From Holdemanella porci (GTDB lineage Bacteria; Bacillota_I; Bacilli_A; Erysipelotrichales; Erysipelotrichaceae), in the NCBI RefSeq assembly GCF_009696075.1, contig NZ_VUMR01000011.1:1-43951 (forward strand): 43,951 nt of DNA, given 5' to 3'. The position numbers and the translations under genes were made by a program. This document shows positions 16,937 to 26,184 of the stretch, in pieces. Positions within the stretch are counted from its first letter, which is position 1, and every line of letters begins with the position of its first letter. Under the pieces are notes generated by a model, which ran no database searches, was not told where the DNA came from, and saw only the letters and a list, made by a program, of their open reading frames with translations.

Positions 16937-17707
16937 CTATAGGATTTCAAAATGTTTTAGTGCACTGACTATTCCATCTTCTTGTACAGAATCTGTAATG
17001 TAGTCAGCTATTGCTTTTACATTGTCTTTGGCATTACCCATCGCAACACCGGTACCAACATATTTCAACATCGAAATATCATTTCCTCCATCGCCAAAGG
17101 CCATGGCTTCCTCTTTGTTGAAATTGAAGTAATCCAATATCTTTTGAATACCAATATCTTTTCCACCATTACAAGGAATGATATCACAAGCTCTATTCCA
17201 CCAGCGAGCCACTTTTAATGTAGTTGTGTTTTCTAGAATCAACTCATCTTGATCTTCTGTAGTGGCAACCATCATTTGATAAATTTCTTCTTCCATAAAA
17301 CTATTAAATTCATCAAGTACATGAACATGTTGGTTGGCAATTATGAAATATTCTTCTAAGATTTCATCATCAAAATTACATCCCATCTTATTGGTTCCAG
17401 CTAGAGTAACTGCTTTATTTAGTCTTTTTGCGTTTTCGACGAATGTTTCAATATCTTTTTTATCCATGGGATTCTTGTAAATCAATTCATTTTTGGTGAA
17501 ACAATAGGAGCCATTAAAAGAAAGTACTGCATCAAATTCGATGCCATGAAATTTAGGAACGACAAATGGTGGCCTTCCCGTCGCTAAAATGATTTTGATG
17601 CCTTTTTGTTTAACTAAGTTTAATGCATCAACTAGTTCTTGGTGCATTTCCTTCTTGCCAAGTTCTAAAAGTGTTCCATCAATATCAAAAAATAAAATTT
17701 TAATCAT
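16937..17707 (-). CDS. Cof-type HAD-IIB phosphatase
   Basis: The 256-residue enzyme shows HAD motif I FFDIDGTL (Asp8, Asp10), motif II ILATGRPP, a class IIB cap in the middle and motif IV AFGDGGNDISMLK. Cof-type enzymes dephosphorylate sugar phosphates, FMN or PLP-related compounds; the substrate cannot be fixed from sequence. A GGAG ribosome site precedes the ATG. It is transcribed divergently from the ABC exporter gene at 17796, with about 90 bases between them. Confidence 0.88.
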   Translation of the reverse strand: MIKILFFDIDGTLLELGKKEMHQELVDALNLVKQKGIKIILATGRPPFVVPKFHGIEFDAVLSFNGSYCFTKNELIYKNPMDKKDIETFVENAKRLNKAVTLAGTNKMGCNFDDEILEEYFIIANQHVHVLDEFNSFMEEEIYQMMVATTEDQDELILENTTTLKVARWWNRACDIIPCNGGKDIGIQKILDYFNFNKEEAMAFGDGGNDISMLKYVGTGVAMGNAKDNVKAIADYITDSVQEDGIVSALKHFEIL

Positions 17708-17744
17708 AATCCATTCTCCATTCTTATTTTATTTTAGCATTACT

Positions 17745-17774
17745 TTGGAAAATTCAATAAATTTTGTGTATAAT
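17745..17774 (+). promoter_or_regulatory. Promoter of the ABC exporter gene at 17796
   Basis: TTGGAA (17745-17750) and a perfect TATAAT (17769-17774) are spaced by 18 bp. Confidence 0.5.
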
Positions 17775-17795
17775 ACAGAAATCAGGAGGGTATAT

Positions 17796-19532
17796 ATGAG
17801 TACATTTAAACGATTTTTACAATATTATAAACCATATAAAGGGATTTTCTTTATGGATCTATTTTGTGCACTCATCATGTGTATTGTTGATCTATCTTTT
17901 CCTTTGATTCTAAGTTATTGTACAGGACAATTTTTTTTGAAGTCATCCAATGAAATTTTAAAAGGAGTTTTCGTATTAGGAATAGGTTTGCTCGTTATGT
18001 ATGTGATACGTGCATTGTGTCGTTATTACGTGAGTTGTCAAGGCCATGTGATGGGAGCCAACATGGAAAGTGATATGCGTCAAGACTTATTCAATCAATA
18101 TCAACGTTTATCTTTCTCCTATTATGATAAACACAATACAGGGGTTATGATGTCTCGTGTTGTTTCAGACTTATTTGATATTTGTGAGTTTGCACATCAT
18201 GGTCCTGAAAACTTATTTATTTCATTATTCAAAATTGTCGGATCTTTCATTATTTTGGCTACGATTTATTGGCCATTGGCATTGATTCTTTTGGCAGTGA
18301 CAGTTGTGATGATGGTGTTTAGTTATTCTCAAAATAAAAAGATGCGAAGAACCTTTATGGAAAACAGAAAGAAGATTGGTAGTGTGAATGCAAGTCTTCA
18401 AGATTCTTTGGGTGGTATTCGTGTTGTACAATCTTTTGCGAATGAAGACATTGAAATTGATAAATTCAATCATTCAAACATGGAATTTTTGGAATCTAAA
18501 AAAGACAATTATCGTGTTATGGGTACTTTTCAAGGTGGAAATAATTTCTTCCAAGGACTTTTATATGTCACAATCATTGTATTTGGTGGGCTGTTTATCG
18601 CTAATGGCGATTTAAATCCAATTGTGTTAGCTACGTTTGCCTTATATATCAATGTCTTTGTTTCTCCAATTGAAGTGTTGGTTGAATTTACGGAGATGTT
18701 CCAAAAAGGATTCTCTGGATTTAGACGTTTTGAAGAGGTTATGAATGAAGTTCCTGAAATTCAAGATTCTAAAAATGCCAAGGATTTAGAAAATGTTTCT
18801 GGAAATATTGATTATGATCATGTGTCTTTCCAATATAATGAGAATGAAAAGGTTATTGATGATGTAAATTTACATATCAAGGCCGGTGAAAAGATTGCCT
18901 TAGTGGGACCAAGTGGTTCTGGTAAGACTACACTTTGTTCGTTATTGTCTCGCTTTTATGATGTCACAAACGGTTCTATTTGTATTGATGGTCAAAATAT
19001 TAAAGATGTAACTTTAAAATCTCTTCGTTCAAACATTGGTTTAGTACAACAAGATGTATATTTGTTTACCGGAACAATTGAACAAAATATCGCTTATGGA
19101 AGACCTGGTGCAAGTCATACAGATATTGTGGAAGCGGCTAAAAAAGCGAATATCCATGATTTTATTATGTCTTTACCAGAAGGATATAATACGTTCTGTG
19201 GGGAAAGAGGAACGCGTTTATCGGGTGGACAAAAACAACGTATCTCGATTGCACGTGTATTCTTAAAAAATCCTAAAATCTTGATTTTAGATGAAGCAAC
19301 AAGTGCTTTGGATAATGAGAGTGAGAGAATCATTCAAAAAAGTTTAGAAGATTTAAGCAAGAATCGTACTTGTATTACGATTGCCCATCGTTTATCTACG
19401 ATTCGTAATGCAGATGAGATTGTCGTAATTGATGCGACAGGTATGCATGAACGTGGAACTCATGATGAATTGATGAAATTAAATGGTACTTATGCGAAAT
19501 ATTATAAGCTTCAATTTGAGGGGCTAAATTAG
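17796..19532 (+). CDS. ABC exporter, fused membrane and ATPase domains (MsbA/type IV)
   Basis: The 578-residue half-transporter has six predicted membrane helices (about 20-310) and a nucleotide-binding domain with Walker A GPSGSGKT (371-378), signature LSGGQ (475-479), Walker B ILILDE with Asp499 and catalytic Glu500, and the H-loop IAHR. All catalytic residues are present, so a homodimer could work. AGGAGGG (17784-17790) fixes the start at 17796; the frame is open further upstream, but that part overlaps the divergent HAD gene. Substrate (lipid, drug or peptide) is unknown. Confidence 0.9.
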   Translation: MSTFKRFLQYYKPYKGIFFMDLFCALIMCIVDLSFPLILSYCTGQFFLKSSNEILKGVFVLGIGLLVMYVIRALCRYYVSCQGHVMGANMESDMRQDLFNQYQRLSFSYYDKHNTGVMMSRVVSDLFDICEFAHHGPENLFISLFKIVGSFIILATIYWPLALILLAVTVVMMVFSYSQNKKMRRTFMENRKKIGSVNASLQDSLGGIRVVQSFANEDIEIDKFNHSNMEFLESKKDNYRVMGTFQGGNNFFQGLLYVTIIVFGGLFIANGDLNPIVLATFALYINVFVSPIEVLVEFTEMFQKGFSGFRRFEEVMNEVPEIQDSKNAKDLENVSGNIDYDHVSFQYNENEKVIDDVNLHIKAGEKIALVGPSGSGKTTLCSLLSRFYDVTNGSICIDGQNIKDVTLKSLRSNIGLVQQDVYLFTGTIEQNIAYGRPGASHTDIVEAAKKANIHDFIMSLPEGYNTFCGERGTRLSGGQKQRISIARVFLKNPKILILDEATSALDNESERIIQKSLEDLSKNRTCITIAHRLSTIRNADEIVVIDATGMHERGTHDELMKLNGTYAKYYKLQFEGLN

Positions 19533-19558
19533 CAGGCATGCAAATGTCTGCTTTTCTT
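19531..19558 (+). terminator. Intrinsic terminator of the ABC exporter gene
   Basis: A 9-bp stem with one G-T pair (19531-19539 with 19544-19552) around GCAA is followed by a T-rich tail; it begins in the stop codon. Confidence 0.75.
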
Positions 19559-19585
19559 GTATCTTTGAAAAAAAAGTGATAAAAT
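19557..19585 (+). promoter_or_regulatory. Promoter of ptsI (extended -10)
   Basis: TGATAAAAT (19577-19585) is an extended -10; TTGTAT (19557-19562) lies 17 bp upstream. Confidence 0.5.
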
Positions 19586-19597
19586 TTAAGTCGTAAA

Positions 19598-19611
19598 TGA
19601 AAGCGTTTTTC
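19598..19611 (+). promoter_or_regulatory. cre-like site in the ptsI leader
   Basis: TGAAAGCGTTTTTC matches 12 of 14 positions of the Bacillus catabolite-responsive element TGWAARCGYTWNCW. It lies about 6 bases after the expected transcription start, a road-block position for CcpA with HPr(Ser-P). The same bases also make a small hairpin (AAGCG with CGCTT), so the match could be due to that structure instead. Confidence 0.35.
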
Positions 19612-19634
19612 GCTTGTTTTAGGAGGAATTTATC

Positions 19635-21338
19635 ATGTTAAAAGGGATAGCAGCAAGTGCTGGTGTATCTGTAGCTAAAGTTTACAAATTGGAAACACCA
19701 AAAGTTGTTATTGAAAAAAAAGCAGGAGTAGCTGAAGAAGAAGTTAAAAAATTCGAAGATGCTCTAGAAAAAACTAAAAAGGATATCGAAGGAGTAAAAG
19801 AAAGAGCAGCTAAGCGTTTAAGCGAAGAAGAATTAGCTGTATTCGATGCCCACTTGATGATGGCTGGTGACCCTGAATTAGCTGCTCAAATTAAAGCTAT
19901 GATCGAAAATGATTGTGTAAATGCTGAATATGCAACTGAGCAAGTAGCTAACCAAATGGTTGAAATGTTCGAAAGCATGGATAATGATTATTTCCGTGAA
20001 AGAGCAGCTGACATCAAAGACGTTACTTTCCGTTTAAAATGTAACTTATTAGGATTAACAATTCCTGATTTAACAAGCATTGCAGAAGATTCAATCATCG
20101 TTGCTCACGACTTGACTCCAAGTGATACAGCTCAGTTAAATGAATTTGTTAAAGGTTTCGCTACTGAAATCGGTGGTAAAACATCTCACTCAGCTATCAT
20201 GGCTAACTCATTGGAAATCCCTGCAGTTGTAGGATGCCCAGGTGTATGTGATGCATGTAAAACTGGTGATACTTTAGCATTAGATGCATTAGATGGTGTT
20301 GTTGAAATCAATCCTGATGAAGCAACAATTGCTAAATATGAAGCTAAGGCTGAAGCATTCTTAAAAGAAAAAGAAGAATTAAAAGTATTGAAAAACGAAA
20401 AATCAGTAACTAAAGATGGACACGAAGTTGAACTTGCTGGTAACATCGGTGGATTCAAAGATGTTGAAGGTGTATTGACTAATGGTGGTGAAGGTGTCGG
20501 ATTGTTCCGTACAGAATTCTTATACATGGATTCAGATCACTTCCCAACAGAAGACGAACAATTTGAAGCATACAAACAAGTATTAGAAGGTATGCAAGGT
20601 AAAAAAGTTGTTGTACGTACATTAGACATTGGTGGAGATAAACACTTATCTTACTATGAGTTCCCTCAAGAAATGAACCCATTCTTAGGATACCGTGCAA
20701 TCCGTCTTTGCTTAAAAGAAACAGATATCTTCAAAACTCAATTACGTGCATTATGCCGTGCATCCGTGTATGGAAGACTTTGCATCATGTTCCCAATGAT
20801 TGCTACAGTTAAAGAATTCTGTGATGCGAAGGCAATTTTTGAAGAAGTTAAGGCTGAATTAGTTGCTGAAGGTGTTGCAGTTAGTGACAGCATTGAAGTA
20901 GGTATGATGGTTGAAATTCCTGCTGCTGCAGTTCTTGCTGATCAATTTGCTAAATATGCAGACTTCTTCTCAATTGGTACAAATGACTTGATCCAATACT
21001 CTATGGCTGCTGACCGTATGTCTGAACACGTTTCATACTTGTATCAACCATACAACCCAAGTGTATTACGTTTAGTTGCTAACACAATCAAAGGTGCTCA
21101 CGAACATGGTAAATGGGTTGGAATGTGTGGAGCCATGGCTGGTGAACCACATGCAGTTCCTATTCTTTTAGGTTTAGGTCTTGACGAATTCTCAATGAGT
21201 GCTACTCAAATCTTAAAGGCTCGTAAGGTTGTTAAATCTTTAAGCTATGAAGAAATGCAAGGATTAGCTCAAGAATGCTTAAATAAAGACACTGCTGATG
21301 AAGTTTTAGAAACAGTTAAAACTAAATTAGGTGAATAA
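19635..21338 (+). CDS. ptsI: Phosphoenolpyruvate-protein phosphotransferase (PTS enzyme I)
   Basis: Enzyme I takes phosphate from PEP and passes it to HPr, the first step of PTS sugar uptake. The 567 residues cover the HPr-binding N-domain, the phosphohistidine domain with GGKTSHSAIMA (His185), and the PEP-binding barrel with GVGLFRTEFLYM, VRTLDIGGDK and GMCGAMAGEP. AGGAGG (19621-19626) sets the start. It is monocistronic, unlike the usual ptsHI operon; ptsH is near the left edge. Codon use is like that of gapA and ptsH, which suggests high expression. Confidence 0.97.
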   Translation: MLKGIAASAGVSVAKVYKLETPKVVIEKKAGVAEEEVKKFEDALEKTKKDIEGVKERAAKRLSEEELAVFDAHLMMAGDPELAAQIKAMIENDCVNAEYATEQVANQMVEMFESMDNDYFRERAADIKDVTFRLKCNLLGLTIPDLTSIAEDSIIVAHDLTPSDTAQLNEFVKGFATEIGGKTSHSAIMANSLEIPAVVGCPGVCDACKTGDTLALDALDGVVEINPDEATIAKYEAKAEAFLKEKEELKVLKNEKSVTKDGHEVELAGNIGGFKDVEGVLTNGGEGVGLFRTEFLYMDSDHFPTEDEQFEAYKQVLEGMQGKKVVVRTLDIGGDKHLSYYEFPQEMNPFLGYRAIRLCLKETDIFKTQLRALCRASVYGRLCIMFPMIATVKEFCDAKAIFEEVKAELVAEGVAVSDSIEVGMMVEIPAAAVLADQFAKYADFFSIGTNDLIQYSMAADRMSEHVSYLYQPYNPSVLRLVANTIKGAHEHGKWVGMCGAMAGEPHAVPILLGLGLDEFSMSATQILKARKVVKSLSYEEMQGLAQECLNKDTADEVLETVKTKLGE

Positions 21339-21345
21339 TTGATTC

Positions 21346-21373
21346 GGGGTTCTATTGAACCCCTTTTATTTTG
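21346..21373 (+). terminator. Intrinsic terminator of ptsI
   Basis: GGGGTTC (21346-21352) pairs with GAACCCC (21357-21363) around a TATT loop and a T-rich tail follows. Confidence 0.88.
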
Positions 21374-21385
21374 TAGGGGGAATTT

Positions 21386-23125
21386 ATGAAGCTTATATGG
21401 AAATATTTAATGAAATATAAAAAATGGTTCTTGTTGGATTTTATAAGCGTATTTGGTTTTGCCCTTGTTGAACTTGGAATTCCAACTATCATTTCAGATA
21501 TGATTGATCATGGTATTGAAACACAAGACACAACTTATTTATATAGTCGTTTTGGGTTGATGGCATTCATTAGTGTGATTGGTGTAAGTGGGGTTGTGCT
21601 ACTTGGCTATTGCTGCTCAAAAATATCGACAAATATTACGCGTGATATTCGTAATGACGTTTTTGAACATGCACAAGCATTCTCGGCTGCTGAAATGGAA
21701 AAGTTTGGTGTATCCAGTATGATTACACGTACAAATAATGATGCCTATCAAATTATGTTATTTTTAAATGTGATTTTAAAATCTGCATTATTAACACCGG
21801 TTATGATGTGTGTTTCGGTTATGTTAATTTTAAAAATCTCTTTAGAACTATCTTATGTAGTCTTAGCTACGATTCCTGTTGTTATTTTGGGCGTGATCAT
21901 TGTTGCCAAAGTAAGTGAACCATTGAGTGAGAACCAACAAAAGTCGATTGACCACATTAATCAAATTTTGCGTGAAAATATTACGGGAATTCGTGTTATT
22001 CGTTCTTTTAATAAACAAGAGTATGAAAAGAAACGTTTCTCTAATGAAAATGATTTCTATCGAGATCAAAGCGCAAAACTATTTAAATTGATGTCTTGTA
22101 CGGAACCATCTTTTTTCTTTTTGATGAATATCGCAACGGTGATTGTATATTATTTAAGTTGTACTTTACTAAATTCGAATGCGATTACCTTAGGAAATGT
22201 AGTGGCCTTTGTAGAATACTTATTCCACGTTATGATGTCTGTATTGATTTTCTGTATGGTGTTTATGATGTATCCTAGAGCGAATGTATCGGCTAAGCGT
22301 ATTATGGACGTGTTGGATACAAAGCCAAGTATTATCAATGATGAAAATTCTATTCAATTGGATTCAATTCAAACATTGAGTTTTAAAGATGTCAGTTTTT
22401 CTTATCCAAATGGAGAAGAAGCCGTTTTAAAGAACATTGATTTTTCATGTCATAAAGGACAAAAGATTGCCGTGATTGGAAGTACAGGATCTGGTAAGAG
22501 TACATTAGTCAAATTAATGAATCGATTTTATGATGTAAGTCGTGGATTGATTGAAATCAATGGTGTTGATATTCGTAAATATAATTTAGAGAGTTTACGT
22601 ACCCAAATTGGATATGTTGCACAAAAGGCACATATGTTTAAGGGAAGTATTCAATCGAATATTTGTTTTGGTAAGCCTGAGGCTAGTGTTGAAGAGATGG
22701 TTCATGCAGCAACGGTTGCGCAAGCCAGCGAGTTTATTTCGACAAGAGAGCACGGGTATGAAGATGAAATTGCAGAGGATGGAACGAATATTTCGGGTGG
22801 TCAGAAACAAAGGTTATCGATTGCTCGTGTTATCTTAAAAAAGCCGTCCCTTTATATTTATGATGATAGTTTTAGTGCTTTAGATTTTAAAACGGATGCA
22901 ACATTAAGAAAGGCATTAAAACCTGAAGTAAAGAATGCGATTTTCTTTGTGGTTGCCCAAAGAATTTCTACCATTATGGATTCGGATATGATCATTGTTT
23001 TGGATGAAGGTCAGATTATTGGAATGGGAACACATGCACAATTGTTAAAGGATTGTAGTGTGTATCAAGAGATTGCTCATTCACAATTAACACAAAAGGA
23101 GTTGGATGATTTTGAAAGAAACTAA
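21386..23125 (+). CDS. ABC exporter half, BmrC/YheI-like subunit with a degenerate ATP site
   Basis: The 579-residue protein has six membrane helices (about 15-300) and an ATPase domain with Walker A GSTGSGKST (from 365), signature ISGGQ (469-473) and Walker B ending in YDD (Asp493-Asp494), where the catalytic Glu is replaced by Asp. This is the pattern of the non-catalytic partner in heterodimeric exporters such as BmrCD or LmrCD. GGGGG and GGGAATT near 21376-21383 serve as its ribosome site. It overlaps the next ABC gene by 20 bases, so the two are made together. The partner, however, is frameshifted. Confidence 0.88.
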   Translation: MKLIWKYLMKYKKWFLLDFISVFGFALVELGIPTIISDMIDHGIETQDTTYLYSRFGLMAFISVIGVSGVVLLGYCCSKISTNITRDIRNDVFEHAQAFSAAEMEKFGVSSMITRTNNDAYQIMLFLNVILKSALLTPVMMCVSVMLILKISLELSYVVLATIPVVILGVIIVAKVSEPLSENQQKSIDHINQILRENITGIRVIRSFNKQEYEKKRFSNENDFYRDQSAKLFKLMSCTEPSFFFLMNIATVIVYYLSCTLLNSNAITLGNVVAFVEYLFHVMMSVLIFCMVFMMYPRANVSAKRIMDVLDTKPSIINDENSIQLDSIQTLSFKDVSFSYPNGEEAVLKNIDFSCHKGQKIAVIGSTGSGKSTLVKLMNRFYDVSRGLIEINGVDIRKYNLESLRTQIGYVAQKAHMFKGSIQSNICFGKPEASVEEMVHAATVAQASEFISTREHGYEDEIAEDGTNISGGQKQRLSIARVILKKPSLYIYDDSFSALDFKTDATLRKALKPEVKNAIFFVVAQRISTIMDSDMIIVLDEGQIIGMGTHAQLLKDCSVYQEIAHSQLTQKELDDFERN

Positions 23126-24870
23126 GAAAATGAAGTTTACTGAATGTCTATCTCATCTGTTTGTGTTTATAAAGCCGTATCGCTTTAAATTGTTATTTGG
23201 AATTTTAATGGTTATTACAGCCCAAGTGACTTTTGCCTTAAATCCAACTGTAGAAGGTATGATTACTACGCAATTAGCTGCAGATATTTCAGCGCATCAA
23301 CCAATTCAGGTAGATAAAGTTGTACATATCTTATGTATCTTATTTTCCATCTATATTGTGAAGACAATATCTCAATTTTTAATGGCTGTTTTTATGACGG
23401 ATGCGATTCAGAAGACGATGTTTGATGTTCGTAATGCGATTGAGAATAAAATTCATCATTTACCTGTATCTTATTTTGATCAAGAAAAAACGGGAGAGTT
23501 ATTATCACGTATCACAAATGATGTGGATACACTATCGAATGCGTTGCAACAAACTTTATCACGAGTGATTTCGGCTATATGTACATTTACTTTTGTGCTA
23601 TTCATGATGCTAAGAATCAATGTGCTAATGACGTGTATTATTCTTGTGGCATTACCTGTTATTGCGCTTTTATCAAAATTTGTAGTTAAGAAATCACAGC
23701 CTCTATTTGATGATCAACAAAATACATTAGCCGATTTGAATGGTACCATCAATGAATTGTATGATGGATATAGTGAGATTCTTTCTTATAATCAACAAGA
23801 ACATGCTTTAGAAAGATTTCAAAAAGGATAATGAAAGAATGCGTATATCAAGCTTTAAGGCGCAGTTTGTGTCAAGCTTGATCAATCCATTATGTTCTTT
23901 GATTACCTATTTAAGTATTGGTTGTGCAAGCCTTGTTGGTTGCCTTCAAGTATTAAATGGAACTATCGCATTAGGGCAACTACAAGCTTTTATTCGTTAT
24001 ATTTGGCAAATCAACGATCCGATTTCTCAAATATCTCAATTATCAAGTGCAGTACAATCTGCCTTTAGTGCCATGTCACGTTTATTTACTTTCTTAAATC
24101 AACCAATTGAAGAGGATGTTATATCCAAATGTCAAATTGATGAAGTTCGCACGATTGAATTTGATCATGTACAATTTGGATATGATGATAATCTATTAAT
24201 GAAGGATGTTAATATTGATGTACATCAAGGTCAAACCATTGCTATTGTAGGTCCTACAGGAGCAGGTAAGACAACATTGACAAACTTATTACTACGGTTC
24301 TATGACGTAAAGGGTGGAAGTATTAAAATTAATGGTATTGATATTCGAGAATTGTCATATCATGATTTAAGAAAACTTTTTGCGTTGGTTCTACAAGATA
24401 CGTGGTTGTTTGAGGGAAGTATTGAACAAAATATTGCGTATGGAAATGAAAAAGTATTAAAAAATGAAATTGTGGAAGCTGCAAAACAAGCGAATGTTCA
24501 TCACTTTATACGTACTTTAACTGATGGCTATGATACTTTGATCAATGAAGAGGGTAGCAATATTTCTCAAGGTGAAAAACAATTATTAACGATTGCACGT
24601 GCTCTTATAAAGAATCCAGAAGTCTTGATTCTAGATGAAGCTACGAGTAGTGTAGATACAAGACTTGAAAGACGTCTTCAAGGTGCAATGGATCGTGTCA
24701 TGGAAAATCGTACATGTTTTGTGATTGCACACCGTTTATCTACAATCATTAATGCAGATAAGATTTTGGTGCTTGAACATGGAGATATCGTTGAACAAGG
24801 CACACATGAAGAATTATTGAATATGAATGGAGTTTATGCAAGATTGTATAATGCTCAATTTGCAAAATAA
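23106..24870 (+). pseudogene. ABC exporter half, catalytic partner, broken by a one-base frameshift
   Basis: Two adjacent frames, 23106-23831 and 23839-24870, make one ABC half-transporter of about 587 residues. The first half holds most membrane helices and ends at FQKG-stop; the second resumes at RMRISSFKAQF, which is the normal continuation. Deleting one base from the AAAAAGG run at about 23822-23828 joins them as QKDNERMRIS. The second part has Walker A GPTGAGKT, an unusual signature ISQGE, and a canonical Walker B LILDEATSSVD with catalytic Glu. It would pair with the preceding degenerate subunit. The break may be a real mutation, a phase-variable homopolymer or a sequencing error; I see no standard recoding signal. 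Confidence 0.82.
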
Positions 24871-24872
24871 AG

Positions 24873-24900
24873 AGTCTGATTATTCATTCAGACTTTTTTT
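24873..24900. terminator. Bidirectional terminator between the ABC pair and the amidase gene
   Basis: AGTCTGA (24873-24879) pairs with TCAGACT (24888-24894), with seven T after it. The minus-strand reading gives a weaker tail and overlaps the amidase stop codon. Confidence 0.75.
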
Positions 24901-25536
24901 GATGCCTACGGCAATGGCTGTGGCAATATTGTCAGTATGATTTTTAAGATAATATAAATCCGAATCATCCGATATAAAGCCAGCTTCAATCAAAATGGCA
25001 TCCATTTTGTTGTTTTTGACAATATACAATGGGGTTTCATTGGTGTCTAACAAGCCTCTATTGGTTGAATAATCCAATTGATCAAGCTGCTTAAGAATGG
25101 AGTTAGACAATTTCACCGTATTCTTGTTGTTGAAATCACAATAGATTTCATATCCATTGGCTTCATATACACTTGAATTTAAATGTATGGATACAAAGAG
25201 ATCTGCATTCTTTTTATTTGCTAAATCACAACGCGTTTGTAAATCTTCTGTATTATCATTTGACCATGAAACAGAGTCACTTGTACGTGTATATACAACT
25301 TTATGGCCATAGGACTTGAGTTGTTTTCCAACAAGTAGTGCGATATCTAAATTGATATTTTTTTCATAATCGCCATAGTTGCTTTCAGCCCCTACATCAT
25401 ATCCTCCATGACCAGCATCAATCATAATGGTTTCTTTTGTGCTTTTGGCAGAAATGTTTCTATTAGTTTCATTGAGTAATGTAAAGGTGCATCCTATACA
25501 AAAAATCAATAAGAGTGACATTAATAATTTTTTCAT
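24880..25536 (-). CDS. N-acetylmuramoyl-L-alanine amidase (Amidase_3 family), exported
   Basis: The enzyme cleaves the bond between muramic acid and the stem peptide of peptidoglycan. The 218-residue protein starts with an export signal (MKKLLMSLLLIFCIGCTFTLL, first about 20 residues); the IGC could be a poor lipobox. The catalytic domain shows the zinc ligands His43 (IDAGHGG), Glu58 and His118 (SIHLNSS) and the catalytic Glu184 (LIEAGFISD). No extra cell-wall-binding domain is present, so it resembles short CwlD-like amidases. It stands alone between terminators. Confidence 0.9.
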   Translation of the reverse strand: MKKLLMSLLLIFCIGCTFTLLNETNRNISAKSTKETIMIDAGHGGYDVGAESNYGDYEKNINLDIALLVGKQLKSYGHKVVYTRTSDSVSWSNDNTEDLQTRCDLANKKNADLFVSIHLNSSVYEANGYEIYCDFNNKNTVKLSNSILKQLDQLDYSTNRGLLDTNETPLYIVKNNKMDAILIEAGFISDDSDLYYLKNHTDNIATAIAVGIKKSLNE

Positions 25537-25609
25537 GGACTTATTAAAACATGTAATCCTTAAATGTTTCTTAAATTACTGTCCTTTAAAATTAAGTTAA
25601 AACTGTACG

Positions 25610-25638
25610 TTTAAAAGAATACAGTAAAATGATAATAT
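25610..25638 (+). promoter_or_regulatory. Promoter of the ECF S-component operon
   Basis: TTTAAA (25610-25615) and TAATAT (25633-25638) are spaced by 17 bp, with TGA before the -10 (extended form). Only about 30 bases separate the -10 from the start codon, leaving no space for a riboswitch after it. Confidence 0.45.
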
Positions 25639-25668
25639 AAGGACAAGTTTTAAAAAGGAGAAATGATT

Positions 25669-26184
25669 ATGACAAATGAAACAACAAAAAGAATTGCCAA
25701 AACAGCTTTAATGATCGCGTTGATCTTCGTATGTACATTTACAATTAAACTTCCAAATCCAGCAACTGGAGGATATACACATATGGGAGATTGTATGGCA
25801 TTTTTAGCTGTACTTGTCTTAGGTAAAAAAGATGGGGCTTTAGCTGCAGGATTAGGAGCCGCATTAAGTGATTTATTGACTGGAGCCATGATTTGGGTGC
25901 TTCCTACATTTATCTTTAAATTCATTATGGGATATATTATGGGTGTTGTACTTGAAAAGGGAAACAATGAAAAATTAGATTGGATCGTTGGAGCTATCCT
26001 TGGTGGTTTGTTTCAATGTTTCGCATATACACTATTTAAAATTCCTTTATTTACAGCAACAGTCGCCTTTGCGTCTGTACCTAGACTTTTAGCTCAAACG
26101 ATTATGGGACTTGTTATTTATGCGATTGTTGCCAATATCTTAGCTAAATCTAAAGTATTATCTTTGCAAGGAGTTGTCGCATGA
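25669..26184 (+). CDS. ECF transporter S-component, substrate unknown
   Basis: S-components bind a vitamin or micronutrient in the membrane and use a shared energising module (EcfAAT) encoded elsewhere. The 171-residue protein has about five or six hydrophobic helices and the family pattern GGYTHMGDCMAFLAVLVLG followed by AAGLGAALSDLLTG, characteristic of the riboflavin-transporter-like ECF group (Pfam PF07155 style). AAGGAG at 25655-25660 suits the ATG at 25669 better than the one at 25663. It overlaps the amidohydrolase gene by 4 bases, so that enzyme may act on the imported compound. Confidence 0.82.
   Translation: MTNETTKRIAKTALMIALIFVCTFTIKLPNPATGGYTHMGDCMAFLAVLVLGKKDGALAAGLGAALSDLLTGAMIWVLPTFIFKFIMGYIMGVVLEKGNNEKLDWIVGAILGGLFQCFAYTLFKIPLFTATVAFASVPRLLAQTIMGLVIYAIVANILAKSKVLSLQGVVA

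Noticed and set aside
17589-17795. A long N-terminal extension of the ABC exporter
   Set aside because: The extra part overlaps the divergent HAD gene and lies upstream of the promoter and AGGAGGG site.
23815-23845. Programmed ribosomal frameshift in the ABC gene
   Set aside because: No internal ribosome-site-like stimulator or known +1 slippery context is seen, and ABC exporters are not known to need it; mutation or sequencing error is simpler.
25537-25668. Riboswitch before the ECF S-component gene
   Set aside because: The predicted -10 is about 30 bases from the start codon, and no aptamer-like conserved pairing was recognised.
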